A model generated the notes under the pieces. It had not been told where the DNA came from and made no database searches. It saw only the letters and a program-made list of their open reading frames with translations. Position numbers and translations under genes: made by a program. Source: Lachnospiraceae bacterium MD335 (GTDB lineage Bacteria; Bacillota; Clostridia; Lachnospirales; Lachnospiraceae). Taken from it: 64,000 nt of DNA. The DNA lies in NCBI GenBank assembly GCA_000403335.2, contig KE159632.1, forward strand, positions 120,083 through 184,082, in the 5' to 3' direction. Of this stretch, positions 17,321 to 25,741 are shown in pieces. Position 1 is the first letter of the stretch. Each line of letters opens with the position of its first letter.

Positions 17321-17995
17321 TTAGCATTCTTTAATGTATAAAATATCTGATAACCGGGCAGCTTGCTTACGTTTATCCAAATCATTAACTATAATTTCAT
17401 CGTCAGAAATGCTCTCAACAGTTACTGAATAAAATCCTCCCGGTTTCTTAAACCCTAGTCCTAAAACTGAATTATCTTGTTTCAATCTTACATCACATTT
17501 CCTGTTTACAAGATAACTGCAAATATCCTTGACCGCTTCTCTGTCCGGAATAGCAGGTAATTTCATTATTTTTTTCTCATTTGCAAAATCCAAAATGGTG
17601 TTGACGGAATCCCCATCTACCAAGCCCAACTTGCCCTTATCATCCATAATAATTAGGAAGGAATTATACATTGCAACAAACGCAACGCAATGAAAGCCCT
17701 TAAACTCCTGATCCTTCAAGAAAATCCGAACCCACTTCCCAATATAAAATTCAGAAAATGATATTCCCTTTTGCGTACTATTATCTTGTGCTTTCAAACT
17801 TTTATCCCGCAAAAGATAGTCCAAATCCACATCTAAAATTTCGCAAAGTATCAATAACTTTTCTGTTTCGGGATATCCCAAACCCGTCTCCCATTTTGAA
17901 ACAGACTGTCTTGTTACATTGCACTTTTCCGCCAACTCTTCCTGTGATAATCCTTTCGATTTTCGCAAGTTCTGTAACTTATCAGCAAACAACAT
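17321..17995 (-). CDS. XRE-family regulator with C-terminal sensory domain
   Basis: 224 residues. Residues 5-60 are a Cro/CI helix-turn-helix (LSQEELAEKCNVTRQSVSKWETGLGYPETEKL). The remaining 150 residues form an unassigned alpha/beta domain. AAAGGAGG precedes the ATG. A 15-base palindrome about 85 bases upstream is a likely operator. It is inserted between a LytTR-locus leader and older family genes, so it probably came in separately. Confidence 0.85.
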   Translation of the reverse strand: MLFADKLQNLRKSKGLSQEELAEKCNVTRQSVSKWETGLGYPETEKLLILCEILDVDLDYLLRDKSLKAQDNSTQKGISFSEFYIGKWVRIFLKDQEFKGFHCVAFVAMYNSFLIIMDDKGKLGLVDGDSVNTILDFANEKKIMKLPAIPDREAVKDICSYLVNRKCDVRLKQDNSVLGLGFKKPGGFYSVTVESISDDEIIVNDLDKRKQAARLSDILYIKEC

Positions 17996-18075
17996 TTGTA
18001 TATCCTCCTTTTTTTTGATGGTTTTATCTTAATCTGATTCCCTTCATTTTACTACCAATTTTATCGTGCTTTTTC

Positions 18076-18131
18076 GCAACTTGAAGTTGCAATATAACTT
18101 TTTTCTTACTATCAGCTATCATAGTATGATA
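18076..18131 (-). promoter_or_regulatory. Palindromes upstream of the XRE gene
   Basis: GCAACTTGAAGTTGC (18076-18090) and TATCATAGTATGATA (18117-18131) are both palindromic and lie 80-140 bases before the XRE start. One or both may be operators. Confidence 0.45.
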
Positions 18132-18144
18132 ATTGACTGTCTCA

Positions 18145-18262
18145 TCACTCGCATATTAACTCTGATTTCCCCTCTTTCCAAGCGGTTTCTGTTGTCAGAC
18201 CTGACTGCAAAAACGGCAGACCTCCGCATATGGCAGTGAGTCATAGTGCGGAAGTTTGTCTT
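18145..18262 (-). promoter_or_regulatory. Locus leader element, copy a (degenerate)
   Basis: Shares GCATATTAACTCTGATT, TTTCCAAGCGGTTTCTG and CCGCATATGG with five other copies. Its stems carry mismatches (ACCTCCGCA against TGCGGAAGT) that partly compensate. No response regulator follows. The XRE gene and two type A family genes do. Confidence 0.65.
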
Positions 18263-18306
18263 TTGTAGGATTCCTTATATTTTTGCTTTATAAATGCAAC
18301 CTTATC

Positions 18307-18438
18307 TTATATTGCCGGACCGCCATCCTCAATCTGATGCACGGCATCCGGGGCGGGGCTTCCCTGTGTGGTGCATCCGCTGATCGCGGGAATCATCATT
18401 GCCGTAATAAGTAATGCCGATATTCTGCTGACACGCAT
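18307..18438 (-). CDS. Small lipoprotein at the end of locus b
   Basis: 43 residues: MRVSRISALLITAMMIPAIS-GC followed by a short polar tail (TTQGSPAPDAVHQIEDGGPAI). The lipobox A-I-S-G-C predicts lipid attachment and an outer-face location. GGAGGATATGAAAA precedes the ATG. It begins about 65 bases after the preceding family gene and probably ends the operon. The mature part is only ~22 residues, comparable in size to a peptide signal, but no function is shown. Confidence 0.65.
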   Translation of the reverse strand: MRVSRISALLITAMMIPAISGCTTQGSPAPDAVHQIEDGGPAI

Positions 18439-18504
18439 TTTTCATATCCTCCGATTTCCTTTTATGTAACAGCCATATCTGAGCCGTCTGCTGCGGAATA
18501 TCCC

Positions 18505-19188
18505 TTACGCCTTTAAATCAAAACTTGCCCCTGTGGGTGAAGATGTGCCGGATACCGCTTCCATGAGGTTCTGCGTGACGCTTTTTATATCCGTGCCAAT
18601 AGCAGATACCTTGTACGTCCCTTCCGCCAGTTTTTCCATCTGCTCTTTTCTTTCTGCCCGACGTTCCGCTGCTTTTTCTTCTAAATTTTTTCTCTCCTCA
18701 CGCTTTTTTTCTAATCTTTCTTTCTGCCTTTTTTCCGTATTCAGTATGGATGTACTTTGTTTTGAGCCGCTGGTTCTTGTTGAACCGCTACAAGAGCATT
18801 GCATACTTCCATCTGCATTGATTCTTACAGCAAACCCATGTATCTCAATACCATCACTTTTTGCCTTAGCAAACATCTGCTCATGCGCTGCTGGTATGCC
18901 CGCTATGTCATTTTCAATTTTTCTTGCAAAGTCCGGATCACTTGCCATTTTTTTCAGACAGTCATTAGAGAGATTCAAAACGATATTATTTCTACCGCCG
19001 CCTGCAATACCCCTACTCGAATTAATATTTATCTGCGGAAATTTCTTGCATAATTGTTCATAGTATTCCTGTGCCTTGCCTTTACTGCTTGTCTTTACCT
19101 CTGTTGCCGCCCTGACATCCGGCTTTTTCACGGCATCAGTATAATTTGCCGCATAGTTACTGTAATTGTTTGTGATCTCCATTGACAT
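18505..19188 (-). CDS. M-x-V-N-G-I family related protein, type B (DUF6033-like)
   Basis: 227 residues of unknown function. The order follows type B members: a variable N-terminus, KAQEYYEQLCKKFPQININ, RNNIVLNLSNDCLKKMASDPDFARKIENDI, then IHGFAVRINADGSMQC and a long charged helix (KRQKERLEKKREERKNLEEKAAERRAERKEQ). The ATG at 19188 has AAGGAGG at nine bases. Type B proteins resemble, from memory, DUF6033. No membrane segment. It is encoded after a kinase and a type C protein and preceded by a repeated 5' element. Confidence 0.78.
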   Translation of the reverse strand: MSMEITNNYSNYAANYTDAVKKPDVRAATEVKTSSKGKAQEYYEQLCKKFPQININSSRGIAGGGRNNIVLNLSNDCLKKMASDPDFARKIENDIAGIPAAHEQMFAKAKSDGIEIHGFAVRINADGSMQCSCSGSTRTSGSKQSTSILNTEKRQKERLEKKREERKNLEEKAAERRAERKEQMEKLAEGTYKVSAIGTDIKSVTQNLMEAVSGTSSPTGASFDLKA

Positions 19189-19204
19189 AATTTTCATCCT
19201 CCTT

Positions 19205-19303
19205 CAAAAAATCTTACCTACGGCCCCTCTGTCATTCAGGGCCGCCCATGCTCCCTTGCGGTAAGTCCGGGCATGATCTTCCTTACTTCAAAATGCCCGG
19301 AAT
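19205..19303 (-). promoter_or_regulatory. Family-gene 5' leader element, copy 2
   Basis: Minus strand: an outer stem CTTACC/GGTAAG encloses GGCGGCCC...GGGGCCG, then ATTTTTTG, then the AAGGAGG of the next gene. An earlier ATGCCC can pair with GGGCAT on either side, giving an alternative fold. Confidence 0.65.
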
Positions 19304-19305
19304 TC

Positions 19306-20133
19306 TTATATTTTCTGATTTCCAACCACGCTTTTGCTAAATGTGCTTATGTTTTCCTCATAGGCGGTTGCTGCCAATGCGCTTACACCTGCTGTCTGGA
19401 AAGCCGCCGCATCATCGCCATTCTGTATACCCTCTGCAAGGAAAGCCTGCTGTCTCTGCCTGCTTGCCATCTGGCTTTTCAGGTAATTCTCCTGTGCCGC
19501 CGCTCTGCGAGCCTGCGCCTTTTTCACCGCTTCTTTTTCCTGTTCCTCCATCAGTTCTTCCATCCTCTTATGGCGTTTCTCCCACCATGATTCTTCATTA
19601 TCTGTGGAAAGCGGAGAACCATCCTTTACGGGAATCCCTTCCCCGTGGCACTGCTCAGGCGTTGCCCCTATGACCTGATAGCCAATCATCTTGGAGCCCA
19701 TGATTCCGGTACAGGAATACATCTTCCTGACCATTCCTAACACTGTTTTTTCCCATTCCGGATCAGTTTTCATCCTTTCAAAGCATTCCTCCGTAATCGT
19801 CAGCGCACCGCCTACGCAGGTGGAACGGTACCATCCGCTGACAGGCATACCCGACATTTCATTCATAAACCACTGCTTGTATTCATCCATCGTCATTTCC
19901 TCTTTGGATTTATTGGAAATGCCGCTGTCATATGTAAAGCCAAAATAACTCGGCGGCTGCGGGACTACCATGTCCCCCGCCCATGCTGATGAGCCGGATT
20001 TTTCCGCCGCATCCTTTCCTTCTGCGGCTTTCTGCACCTCCTCCGCAAAATTCCCTGTGCCTGCCGCCCTTCTGCTGCTGTTTGTGTAGGCATACGGATT
20101 AACCCCCATGCCGCTTACATTACCGATGCTCAT
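19306..20133 (-). CDS. M-x-V-N-G-I family related protein, type C
   Basis: 275 residues of unknown function. The N-terminus MSIGNVSGMGVNPYAYTNSSRRAAGTGNFAEEVQ carries the family's F-A-E-x-V signature. Next come MTMDEYKQWFMNEMSGMP, a segment with TECFERMKTDPEWEKTVLGMVRKMYS, a charged coiled coil (residues 180-235) and the shared C-terminal motif ALAATAYEENISTFSKSVVGN. The start ATGA overlaps the kinase stop by four bases, so translation is coupled to the kinase. Confidence 0.8.
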   Translation of the reverse strand: MSIGNVSGMGVNPYAYTNSSRRAAGTGNFAEEVQKAAEGKDAAEKSGSSAWAGDMVVPQPPSYFGFTYDSGISNKSKEEMTMDEYKQWFMNEMSGMPVSGWYRSTCVGGALTITEECFERMKTDPEWEKTVLGMVRKMYSCTGIMGSKMIGYQVIGATPEQCHGEGIPVKDGSPLSTDNEESWWEKRHKRMEELMEEQEKEAVKKAQARRAAAQENYLKSQMASRQRQQAFLAEGIQNGDDAAAFQTAGVSALAATAYEENISTFSKSVVGNQKI

Positions 20134-21542
20134 ACCTGTCTCCTTTCCTGTAACATTACCGTTACACTGAACTCATTTTTCTTTATCTTGATATCTACGT
20201 CCCCCATATATTTCTTCGCCTCCATCTTTACATTGGAAAGCCCGATCCCGTGCATGGAACCCTGCTTTCCGAAATGCTCCTTTTCCTTTGTGGAGACTGG
20301 GAGGTTCGTATCCGCATCCATGATGATCTCCCCTTCAAACGGGTTTCTGACCTCGATCAGGAAGAACTTTCTCTTCTGCCTGCTGGAAATAAAAACATAC
20401 CTGTCGCCCTGCCGCATCTTCCCGCAGGCTTCAAGGGCGTTCTGCAGCAGGTTGTTTACAATGATGCCGATGTCAAAGGCATCATACCTCTCCGATTCCG
20501 GGTAGGTAAATTCTGACCGGAACCGTATGCCCTGCTTTTCCGCAGCTTTCCGCCTGTCGTTCACAATCACATCTGTAACGGCATTCCCTGTCTTTATGGA
20601 AAACTCAAAGGCATCCATGCTCTCATCCATTCTGGAGATGTAATTCCCCATGTCCCCATAGTTCCCGCTCTCAATCAGCCCCTTGATATTGGTCAGATGG
20701 TTTTTCATCTCATGCTTCATCCGGCGTATGCCGTCATAGAACTGATCCACTTCCGCCATCCGCTCCTGTATGGCATGGACCTGCTGCTGTTCCACAAAAT
20801 ATCTTTCCTTTTCCTCCTGAAACCCCACCATTTTCTGGTAAGATGCTATCGTAGCCAGAATCCCCACATAGAATAATGCTGCCACTACGGGCACAATGCC
20901 GATAAGCGCCGGGTACTGCTCATAAAGCTGTATGACATGGTTTTCTGAAACCATAAGCAGAATGCGGAATATAATGTTCACAAACAGAATGCCCGTCAAC
21001 GGTGTCAAAAGCAGATAGCATAATTCCCTTGTATGCAGCTCCATCCTGCATTTCTTTAGCTGGTGCCCTGCAATATACAGCAATACAGAAAACAGGATAA
21101 GCTGCAGCAGTTCCACCAGACAGAAATTCAAAGCGGCATTCCGTAATATTTTTCCTATCCCTTCCTCACCCTGCACAAGGTGCCTGCCCGTATAGAAATT
21201 CACACTTGCCACCATCAGCGAGCTTAGATTCCTTATGGTGAAAAACAACACCCCAAAAAGGAAAGCCGGTTTCCTGCCAATCCCTAAATACCGGGAAGCC
21301 GCTGTCAGCAGGGCTGTAACAATCACCATGCATACCCATTTGTCCAAATCCACCCCTATGCTTATAAAATAAACTGCCGCATAAGAGAGAAATACGATAA
21401 GCACCTTTATAAATTCCTGTGCATTTCCGCCCTTCTTCCCTGCCATATGCGGATAGAAAAAAGCTGTCAGGAAACAGGCATATATAACAGTCTCAATCCC
21501 CATCACTATATTTTGGAACAGCGTAAAACTTGCTTCGTTCAA
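20130..21542 (-). CDS. GHKL sensor histidine kinase of locus b (AgrC-like)
   Basis: 470 residues. Seven hydrophobic segments span residues 10-235. A dimerisation helix follows with the likely phospho-His in RRMKHEMKNHL, then a GHKL ATPase domain with N box NNLLQNALEA and G box HGIGLSNV. AgrC-type kinases usually sense a secreted peptide, but no agrB/agrD gene is present. It starts 13 bases after the regulator stop and overlaps the next gene. Confidence 0.9.
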   Translation of the reverse strand: MNEASFTLFQNIVMGIETVIYACFLTAFFYPHMAGKKGGNAQEFIKVLIVFLSYAAVYFISIGVDLDKWVCMVIVTALLTAASRYLGIGRKPAFLFGVLFFTIRNLSSLMVASVNFYTGRHLVQGEEGIGKILRNAALNFCLVELLQLILFSVLLYIAGHQLKKCRMELHTRELCYLLLTPLTGILFVNIIFRILLMVSENHVIQLYEQYPALIGIVPVVAALFYVGILATIASYQKMVGFQEEKERYFVEQQQVHAIQERMAEVDQFYDGIRRMKHEMKNHLTNIKGLIESGNYGDMGNYISRMDESMDAFEFSIKTGNAVTDVIVNDRRKAAEKQGIRFRSEFTYPESERYDAFDIGIIVNNLLQNALEACGKMRQGDRYVFISSRQKRKFFLIEVRNPFEGEIIMDADTNLPVSTKEKEHFGKQGSMHGIGLSNVKMEAKKYMGDVDIKIKKNEFSVTVMLQERRQV

Positions 21543-21555
21543 TGGCAGCCCCCCC

Positions 21556-22260
21556 TCACTTCATAAACCGCAGGTACGCTTTTACAAAATCTTCATACTT
21601 ATATTTTGAAATCAGGAGCTTATCCCCATTTGTCAGCGTTACCTCTGTTTTGTTGTATTCATCCACATAGGACAGGTTGACTAGGTAGCCTTTGTGGACA
21701 CGGCAGAACTGCCCCTGCAGTTCTTCTTCCAGATCGCTCATTTTTGCATAATACTCCAAAACCCCGTCCTTCATATGGACGGCTATCTTGTGGTTCTGGC
21801 TTTCCATGTAATAGATGTCTCTTAACGGTATTGTTTTTCCCGTATTCCCATACTGAATCATCAGCACTCTTTTACCCTGCCCGGCCTGCTGTGCCGCCCT
21901 TTGAAAAATCTCGGCAAACCGCCCTTCGTCAATGGGCTTCAACAGATACTGGAAAGCCCCCACGTCAAAAGCATCATACACATATTTTTCATAGCCCGTG
22001 ACAAATATGATAATGGGCTGTTTGATATCTTCCATGCCCCTGATCCGCTTTGCCATTTCCATACCATCCATTGATGAATCCTGGCCTTTCAGCTCAACGT
22101 CAAGAAACAGCAGGTCATAATCAGCCCCCGCTAAAAGATAATCCTCCGCCGTGGCATATTCCGTAATCTCACACTCCACTCCCTGTTTCCGAACCAGCGA
22201 ACAGATGTAGCTCCTTATATTTTTTTCATCATCACAGACCGCTATTTTGATTGCCTCCAC
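21556..22260 (-). CDS. LytTR response regulator of locus b
   Basis: 234 residues. The receiver domain has the acidic pair in AVCDDEKN, phospho-acceptor Asp in LLFLDVEL and the Lys of LLKPID. The LytTR DNA-binding domain (about 130-232) has IYYMESQNHKIAVHMKDG and FCRVHKGYLVN. GGAGGTGGAGG precedes the ATG. It should bind paired direct repeats such as those at 22313-22344, giving autoregulation of the locus. Confidence 0.92.
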   Translation of the reverse strand: MEAIKIAVCDDEKNIRSYICSLVRKQGVECEITEYATAEDYLLAGADYDLLFLDVELKGQDSSMDGMEMAKRIRGMEDIKQPIIIFVTGYEKYVYDAFDVGAFQYLLKPIDEGRFAEIFQRAAQQAGQGKRVLMIQYGNTGKTIPLRDIYYMESQNHKIAVHMKDGVLEYYAKMSDLEEELQGQFCRVHKGYLVNLSYVDEYNKTEVTLTNGDKLLISKYKYEDFVKAYLRFMK

Positions 22261-22312
22261 CTCCTTCTTTCCTCACTTCGTGTATCGGAAAAATAAGAAT
22301 ATTTTTAACTCC

Positions 22313-22344
22313 GACAGCGTGAATAGACGATTTGACAGCGTAAC
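22313..22344 (-). promoter_or_regulatory. Paired LytTR-type direct repeats, locus b
   Basis: GACAGCGT occurs twice (22313 and 22334), 21 bases apart, about 55-85 bases upstream of the regulator start. LytTR proteins bind direct repeats at this kind of spacing. Locus d uses the same core. Confidence 0.6.
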
Positions 22345-22434
22345 TGGATTGACGTTTTTTATCCTTAATATCCCCTCTGCCACTCTCAATATCCCTCGCA
22401 AAAGGGGCGGCTGCCCCGCAAGGCGGCACAAACG

Positions 22435-22562
22435 CAAACCGCCGTGTAAGCATATTAACTCTGATTCCCTCGCTTTCCAAGCGGTTTCTGCTGTCAGACC
22501 TGCCTGCGGAAACGGCAGACCGCCGCATATGGCGGATGATGGCCATAGTGCAGCGGTCTTTG
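22435..22562 (-). promoter_or_regulatory. Locus leader element, copy b
   Basis: Contains CAAACCGCC at the left end and, on the right, the pair GACCGCCGCATATGGC / GGCCATAGTGCAGCGGTC, which forms a strong hairpin. The region between has CCGCTTTCC-like and GGCAG/CTGCC stems. One of six copies, each upstream of a LytTR regulator gene or its remains. Confidence 0.7.
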
Positions 22563-22668
22563 CTTAATCAATGATATCTTTTCCAGCCTTGCCACAATTA
22601 TTTCATCATGAAAACGCTTATTCCTTTCGTTTCATTAGACATAAAATCTCATTTTTCAAGCTAATCCA

Positions 22669-22965
22669 CTATTTGATTTTTTCCATAAATGCTTTAAATT
22701 CTTCCAATGATTTAGATGGTACGAACTCAATTATTTCATACCGGGCAATTTTTTCTCGGAAAAATGGGTCTTGCTTCATAATCTGTTCTGCCTCCTGCTT
22801 TGTGGCACAATTACAAAGAATTATCCCGCCAGTTCGTGGATTCTTTCTTCCAGAACAAATAAATTTTTTTGCATTGTAGTTTTCTTCCAAATAACTAATA
22901 TGCGCCGGTAACATTTTTTCAACTTCCAAAATTGGCTTGATATAAGTCAGATTAAAAATAAACAT
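22669..22965 (-). CDS. YCII-domain protein
   Basis: 98 residues with a YciI-like pattern: MFIFNLTYIKPILEVEKMLPAHISYLEENY, then GRKNPRTGGIILCNC and AEQIMKQDPFFREKIARYEIIEFVP. The conserved Arg-Asp pair of this dimeric fold is present. The ATG at 22965 has GGGAGG. It is divergent from the TetR gene across a palindromic operator and is the probable target of that repressor. YCII proteins are small enzymes or ligand-binding proteins of mostly unknown role. Confidence 0.85.
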   Translation of the reverse strand: MFIFNLTYIKPILEVEKMLPAHISYLEENYNAKKFICSGRKNPRTGGIILCNCATKQEAEQIMKQDPFFREKIARYEIIEFVPSKSLEEFKAFMEKIK

Positions 22966-22995
22966 ATTGTACCTCCCGCAAAAATGTGTTAGAAT

Positions 22996-23030
22996 AATAG
23001 TGACCACAGTCAATGACCGTGGTCACTATT
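22996..23030. promoter_or_regulatory. TetR operator palindrome
   Basis: AATAGTGACCAC and GTGGTCACTATT are exact inverted arms around an 11-base centre. They lie between the divergent YCII and TetR genes, the usual place for a TetR autoregulatory operator. Confidence 0.75.
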
Positions 23031-23080
23031 TTAACTACTACCATCCATATTGTCAATAGCATTTTATAAGGAGTCAAGGA

Positions 23081-23692
23081 ATGGAACAGAAAAAAACACG
23101 CAAAGATAGAGCTGTTGATACAAAAAATAAAATATTTGAAACAGCAGTCACACTTATAAAAAGCAAAGGGTACGATAATGTTACTATAAGTGAAATTTGC
23201 CAGACAGCAGGATTGGCAAAAGGATCATTTTATGTTCATTACAACTCCAAGGAAGATATTGTAAGGGAAAGCTATTATGCTGATATGGGAACCTATATCT
23301 GCACCCATTACAATGAATTTATAGCCTCCAACCCTAATAAATCCGTAATTGAACGTATCACCTACTTTTTAAATCTGGAATTTGAATTTGCAGAATACGC
23401 TGGATATGAACTTACCTGCTTAGCTTATTCGCTAAACCTAAGTGCTTGTATGCCTGGACCTTCCGAACATTTCAGCAAACGATATTTTATCAAAATATTG
23501 CAGGATGAAATAGAATCAAGTTTAGCGTATTCATCCTCCGATTTTTCATGCAATGAAATTTTCAATTATTTTGAAAGCATTGTGAGAGGCACAATGGCTA
23601 CATGGTGCTTCTCCAATAACTCTTTTGACATTGTTGAACAAGGGAGAAAATATATTAAACAGGCTGTTCATAGCATTTACCAAATGCTATGA
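23081..23692 (+). CDS. TetR-family transcriptional regulator
   Basis: 203 residues. The N-terminal helix-turn-helix is typical (TKNKIFETAVTLIKSKGYDNVTISEICQTAGLAKGSFYVHYNSKEDIV). The C-terminal ligand domain is all helical. AAGGAG precedes the ATG. It is transcribed away from the YCII gene across a long palindrome, and a hairpin terminator follows. The ligand is unknown. Confidence 0.92.
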   Translation: MEQKKTRKDRAVDTKNKIFETAVTLIKSKGYDNVTISEICQTAGLAKGSFYVHYNSKEDIVRESYYADMGTYICTHYNEFIASNPNKSVIERITYFLNLEFEFAEYAGYELTCLAYSLNLSACMPGPSEHFSKRYFIKILQDEIESSLAYSSSDFSCNEIFNYFESIVRGTMATWCFSNNSFDIVEQGRKYIKQAVHSIYQML

Positions 23693-23718
23693 ATCATCCA
23701 GCCGCCATGCTGCACAAA

Positions 23719-23761
23719 AAAATCAGCAGGAGAACCTTGACTGGCTTTCCTGCTGACTTTT
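23719..23761 (+). terminator. Terminator after the TetR gene
   Basis: ATCAGCAGGA...TTCCTGCTGAC, then TTTT. A strong stem with T run on the + strand and A run on the minus side. Confidence 0.8.
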
Positions 23762-23930
23762 CATAACTGTATATCCGGCTCCAATGAGAAAAAACCATTT
23801 TCAAATACAAGCCGGGAAACGGATGCGTTCTTTATCTTCCCAATCCACTCAACTGCTCCGGCACAAATAAATGGAATATTGTCTTTATGGAAAAGGCGTG
23901 TGTTACTATCAGTATATTGCTGTATAATTA
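23761..23930 (-). pseudogene. Histidine phosphatase family, C-terminal remnant with frameshift
   Basis: One frame reads ILIVTHAFSIKTIFHLFVPEQL, the next continues KIKNASVSRLVFENGFFSLE and a stop. Both halves match the remnant at 16929-17233, so a frameshift lies near 23840. No N-terminal part is present. Confidence 0.6.
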
Positions 23931-23936
23931 GAGTTA

Positions 23937-24893
23937 TTATCCTCGATAAGAAATTCTACTATACCTAAAATCAATATCACTTAATTTATTACTTGCTACA
24001 TACAGAGAAAAATCCTTTTCCATTATTTTATTTTGAGGCCCTACAATTATTTGCTTTATTGGATTAGGAGATATCTCCGTAAAATTTATTGGATAGAACG
24101 GTATTAGGTCATCAGCGGTTACATTAAATTCAATCCGGTTTTTTATAACTTTCAGCATGTCATCATAAACTATGGTTTCAATTTCTTCATCACTATATAT
24201 CCATTTTGCGAATTTATAAATTTGTTGAGAAAAAAATAATCGCCATTCCTGTTCCTCTTTAAAAGAGTCATTTTTATATTTTAATGAACTCATTAAAACA
24301 CCACTTATCATTTGATGAAAACAATATTGACACATCTTTTCAATTTTTTCCTCATCAAATGATGGCATGCTTTCGACAATCCACTTTCTCAATCCTCTTA
24401 ATTCATTTAGTACTTTCAAAGATTTCTCAACAATCGTATCACTAATTTCTTTTACAGTTTTATATTCAACCTGCTCAAATCGCAGAATTCCCTTATATGT
24501 ATTGCAATACTCTTTCAATTCTTTCACTGAAAATCCAAGTGAACACCCTTTTCCATTGTCCGCATATCCACGCCATTGACTTAGCACATCTCCATCTTCA
24601 CAAAAACAAACAACAAAATTTGTAACTCCTCCTCTATCAAATTCGTACCTAAGAATATCATATTCCCAATCTAAAAGTTTACCTAATGCATCACGATTGG
24701 TACTTCCCTTGTATTGCAATAGAAATTCATCTTTTCTATATTCATCTTCTATTGCATCCAAAATACCCGGGAAAAACAGTTTTACTTCTTCGTAATCGTT
24801 ACTTTTTGTAATATCACTCATTCGCAGAGTTTTACCCGATAATATACTAGCCATCTTATGATTATCACAATAATGATATACTAATTTATCCAT
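23937..24893 (-). CDS. DUF2971-type protein
   Basis: 318 residues. The N-terminal region (YHYCDNHKMASILSGKTLRMSDITKSNDYEE) and VVCFCEDGDVLSQWRGYADNGKGCSLGFS are hallmarks of DUF2971. The C-terminus (IKQIIVGPQNK) fits the end of that domain, with a fold suggested to resemble ADP-ribosyl or RES-like enzymes. Members often sit in defence or mobile islands. The reading is AT-rich compared with flanking genes, suggesting transfer. The role is unknown. Confidence 0.8.
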   Translation of the reverse strand: MDKLVYHYCDNHKMASILSGKTLRMSDITKSNDYEEVKLFFPGILDAIEDEYRKDEFLLQYKGSTNRDALGKLLDWEYDILRYEFDRGGVTNFVVCFCEDGDVLSQWRGYADNGKGCSLGFSVKELKEYCNTYKGILRFEQVEYKTVKEISDTIVEKSLKVLNELRGLRKWIVESMPSFDEEKIEKMCQYCFHQMISGVLMSSLKYKNDSFKEEQEWRLFFSQQIYKFAKWIYSDEEIETIVYDDMLKVIKNRIEFNVTADDLIPFYPINFTEISPNPIKQIIVGPQNKIMEKDFSLYVASNKLSDIDFRYSRISYRG

Positions 24894-25054
24894 AAATATA
24901 ATCCCCTTTAAATCTTATAATGCTATTCCTTCGAAAAACAACTATTAAATATTTTGATATATGTAATTACCTGCACATAAAATTATAGTATCACTATAAT
25001 ATAGATTAAACAATATACTTTTGGGATAAATGATGCTTTCTCAATAATCTGTCG

Positions 25055-25180
25055 TTATTCCATCTCCCTAAACGTGCCAGCCATTCCTCCCACAAGGCTC
25101 CACAGGCGTTGCATATAAGATTTGAGGTTTTCTGTGCTTTGCCGATATGTCTCACAAGCCATTGATGGATTCCATTCTTT
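25055..25180 (-). pseudogene. Orphan gene tail with stop (same family as 1097-1221)
   Basis: Reads ETYRQSTENLKSYMQRLWSL and VGGMAGTFREME followed by TAA. No gene body exists upstream, where 25200-25370 holds nothing recognisable except one TTGCACGAAA box at 25266 resembling the locus e operator. Confidence 0.6.
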
Positions 25181-25369
25181 CCTATTACTTCGGCAGAATA
25201 CCGTTCCCGCTAAAGCAAACGCATCCACTGGATTATATCATAAAAAATTTCTGTTTTTTACCCGATTGCACGAAACGACTATTTTTCAGGAATGAACGCA
25301 AAAAAGAGCCGTCATCCAGCCCTTTTCTCACATTGTCATTTATCCACTAAGTTTTTACCGTTTTTCTCA

Positions 25370-25735
25370 TATACAAACACGGAAACCCTTATATTATCAC
25401 GAAAACTCCCCGCCTGTTTCCGTGATAATACAGACAGTTTCCGTGTTTGTATATGGGTTTTGCCTGCGAGTATCGACTTTTGCGTGATAGTACGGAGTTT
25501 TGCCTGATAGTATCCGAGTTTCCGTGATAATATCCGACTTTTGCCTACGAGTATATACTATCAGGCAAAAGAACCCCAGAACAAAGGTTCGTACCCCCAC
25601 TAATGTAAAAATTCCCCTAAAAGCACACGGAAATAATGTAATTTTAAAACCTATGTAGTGCCGAAAGTGCCGTGTTTACGGGCTTTGTGGGCTTTCCGTG
25701 TCCGTATCTGCCGGAAACTAAGACACCTTTGGGTA
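25370..25735. repeat. Iteron-like repeat array, copy III
   Basis: About ten units as at 9149-9372, in the same order and orientation, then the shared stretch ending near AACTAAGACACC. The two copies are the most similar pair of arrays in the window. Here a DUF4209-like gene follows instead of a recombinase element. Confidence 0.75.
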
Positions 25736-25741
25736 CTAGAG

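Noticed and set aside
22435..22546. A peptide reading through leader copy b (MAIIRHMRRSAVSAGR...), also open in copy c
   Set aside because: The frame is broken in copies d and f while the base-paired stems remain, so conservation is not at the protein level. It also lacks a good ribosome site.
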